Source of the DNA: Treponema sp.
Lineage (GTDB): Bacteria; Spirochaetota; Spirochaetia; Treponematales; Breznakiellaceae
Length of the DNA stretch: 8,330 nucleotides
Direction: 5' to 3'
NCBI GenBank assembly: GCA_031266695.1
Contig: JAISAK010000154.1
Coordinates: 1 to 8,330 of the forward strand
This document shows, piece by piece, positions 6,945 to 8,330 of this stretch (the stretch's first letter is position 1; each line of letters starts with the position of its first letter). The translations under genes and the position numbers were made by a program. The notes beneath the pieces are model-generated. The model saw only the letters and a list, made by a program, of their open reading frames with translations, searched no databases and was not told the origin of the DNA.

Positions 6945-8330
6945 CTAAAATTCCAGTAAATCAGTTTCCATAATCTGCTTATCCCTGTCCGTTATCTTGA
7001 TCGTCTTGATCTCATAAGGAGAAAAAGAAAAAGCCCCTTTAACACCGAGCCAGATAAAATCAATCTCGGCCCGGGTTTCCCGGCCTCCGGCTTCAACGGC
7101 CCTGATTACCCAGGCGTCATCATCCTCACCGCGTTTTATGGTACTGATAATAACCGATGAACCGTCTTTAATTTCGCAATAACTGAACTCCGCCGGAAGC
7201 TTTCCCCCATGGGGCGATTCAATCAGATAAACAGGCCGCTGGTTCAATTCCAGGGCGCGGCGTGTAATCTCATCATTACCGGCGCTTTGAAAACCTGTCC
7301 CGTTAAAACAGCCAAAAAGCCGCAGATGAAATTCGTGTTCTCCCTGATCCACATAACGGTGGTAAATATCCGGCCTGGGATGCTGATCCTCGTGATGAGC
7401 ATAAACAGGGCTCCTGAGCAGGGTAAAATCGAGACTGCCTTCTTCCGCGCTGACAGAATAAATTCCGTCATTCAATACAGCCAGGGCCGCCGTTTCAGAC
7501 GAAATTTTCGCCCAGCGCTGAAGAGGCCATTCCGTTCCGTCGGCGGCCCGTTCAATAGCCCCGTAGGGGATTTCGGAAGTAAAAGTCCCGCCGTTAAAGG
7601 CCGATCCTACGCACAGTTTGAGAAGCCGGTGATGTTCGTTCCAGATGCATCTGATCTTGAGATCCAGCCTTCCCGCTTCACCGTTTAAAATGACCCTCAT
7701 GATTACCGTGCTGTTAAAGAGCTTATAAATAATTTCATATTCCGCCGATACAGGCCCTTGCGACACAAGGGTGTAAGATTCCAAAATCATCTTTCGCCTG
7801 ACGCCTCTATAAGATGAAAGGGCGTGGGTCCAGGTATCGGACTCGTCATCTATGATAACAGGACATATTCCCTGTCCCCCCAAAAATTCGATCTTTTCCT
7901 TGTTGTGGTAAAACGAAGTGATAAAACCGCTTTCTCTGTCAATGACAAGTTCCCAATCATGGGATCTGATATAATTGGAAGCGGTGCGGGTATACTGAAA
8001 TTTCAAAAAATCTTTAAGCTCCAGGCCGGCCGCCAAATTCTCAAGGCCATAAGAAGTGTAACCTAAAGGCGGAAGTTCAACATTGAAACGGAGGGCCGTT
8101 GCAAAAGAACCTGTGGTTACGGCGGTTGTGACTATGAGTTCAAAGGGGATTTCTTTCCCGTTACGGTCAAAGACCTTGCCGGCCGCGCCGATTACTTCGA
8201 TTGTATCATAGATTTTCCAGGGATGAGGATTCCATACAATAACAGTCGATCCTTCCTTAAAAACCGCGATGTTCGCCGCAAGCCGCTGGAAGAGGACGGC
8301 GGTCATCTGATTGGCGGTCTCGTAACCCCA
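6945..8330 (-). CDS. Second GH38-like glycosidase, C-terminal part (cut by right edge)
   Basis: The frame is open from the right edge (8330) to a TAG at 6947-6945, giving 461 residues. The ATG at 8306 is internal, because eight more codons (WGYETANQ) read into it from the edge. The visible part starts at the end of the helical region. STVIVWNPHPW at 28-38 matches the usual opening of the GH38 beta-rich C-terminal region. A region of the type IPYGAIERAADGTEWPLQRW (254-273) and the late motif DQGEHEF (328-334) are typical of GH38 C-terminal domains. The zinc and nucleophile residues would lie outside the window, so activity cannot be judged. Resemblance to the neighbouring mannosidase is at family level only; this is not a recent duplication. 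No terminator or clear promoter is seen in the 45-bp gap, so the two genes are probably one transcript with this one first. Confidence 0.88.
   Translation of the reverse strand, partial: WGYETANQMTAVLFQRLAANIAVFKEGSTVIVWNPHPWKIYDTIEVIGAAGKVFDRNGKEIPFELIVTTAVTTGSFATALRFNVELPPLGYTSYGLENLAAGLELKDFLKFQYTRTASNYIRSHDWELVIDRESGFITSFYHNKEKIEFLGGQGICPVIIDDESDTWTHALSSYRGVRRKMILESYTLVSQGPVSAEYEIIYKLFNSTVIMRVILNGEAGRLDLKIRCIWNEHHRLLKLCVGSAFNGGTFTSEIPYGAIERAADGTEWPLQRWAKISSETAALAVLNDGIYSVSAEEGSLDFTLLRSPVYAHHEDQHPRPDIYHRYVDQGEHEFHLRLFGCFNGTGFQSAGNDEITRRALELNQRPVYLIESPHGGKLPAEFSYCEIKDGSSVIISTIKRGEDDDAWVIRAVEAGGRETRAEIDFIWLGVKGAFSFSPYEIKTIKITDRDKQIMETDLLEF

Noticed and set aside
6945..8306. Reading the second GH38-like gene as a complete 453-residue protein starting at 8306
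   Set aside because: The frame stays open to the window edge, the visible part begins in the middle of the GH38 fold, and no ribosome binding site precedes 8306.
1..8330. CRISPR arrays, tRNA or rRNA genes, insertion sequences, phage genes
   Set aside because: I saw no regularly spaced repeats, no structured RNA signatures, no transposase or integrase, and the coding genes fill nearly all of the window.

Overview
The window looks like part of a carbohydrate-utilisation locus in a free-living or host-associated bacterium. Base composition is mixed, with GC-rich coding regions and an AT-rich control region. A LacI-type regulator beside two GH38 alpha-mannosidases without secretion signals fits a fermentative glycan user. 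Codon style and gene mix remind me of gut treponemes (Spirochaetes), but no marker gene proves the lineage, so this is only a guess.

Layout, left to right. Positions 1-549 (minus) hold the N-terminal 183 residues of a LacI/GalR-family repressor that runs off the left edge. Positions 550-630 are a compact divergent control region. It carries a sigma70-like promoter reading right, a perfect 16-bp palindromic operator just downstream of the expected start of transcription, and an AT-rich palindrome over the -10 elements. Positions 631-2568 (plus) encode a fusion of a PfkB/RfaE-like sugar kinase and a HAD phosphatase. Five bases later, 2574-3734 (plus) encodes a conserved-looking protein of unknown function in the same operon. 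Positions 3762-6899 (minus) encode a complete cytosolic-type GH38 alpha-mannosidase that converges on the plus-strand operon, with a 27-bp gap. Positions 6945-8330 (minus) are the C-terminal 461 residues of a second, diverged GH38-like protein, cut by the right edge and probably co-transcribed with the first.

Suggested joint role (inference): imported mannose-containing oligosaccharides are trimmed in the cytoplasm by the two GH38 enzymes. The kinase-phosphatase fusion and its unknown partner process a sugar or sugar phosphate. The LacI-type protein represses the kinase operon, and probably itself, until an inducer sugar is present. The most unusual part is the two-gene unit at 631-3734: a kinase fused to a phosphatase, tightly coupled to an uncharacterised protein. 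There is no gene-free stretch longer than about 80 bases.
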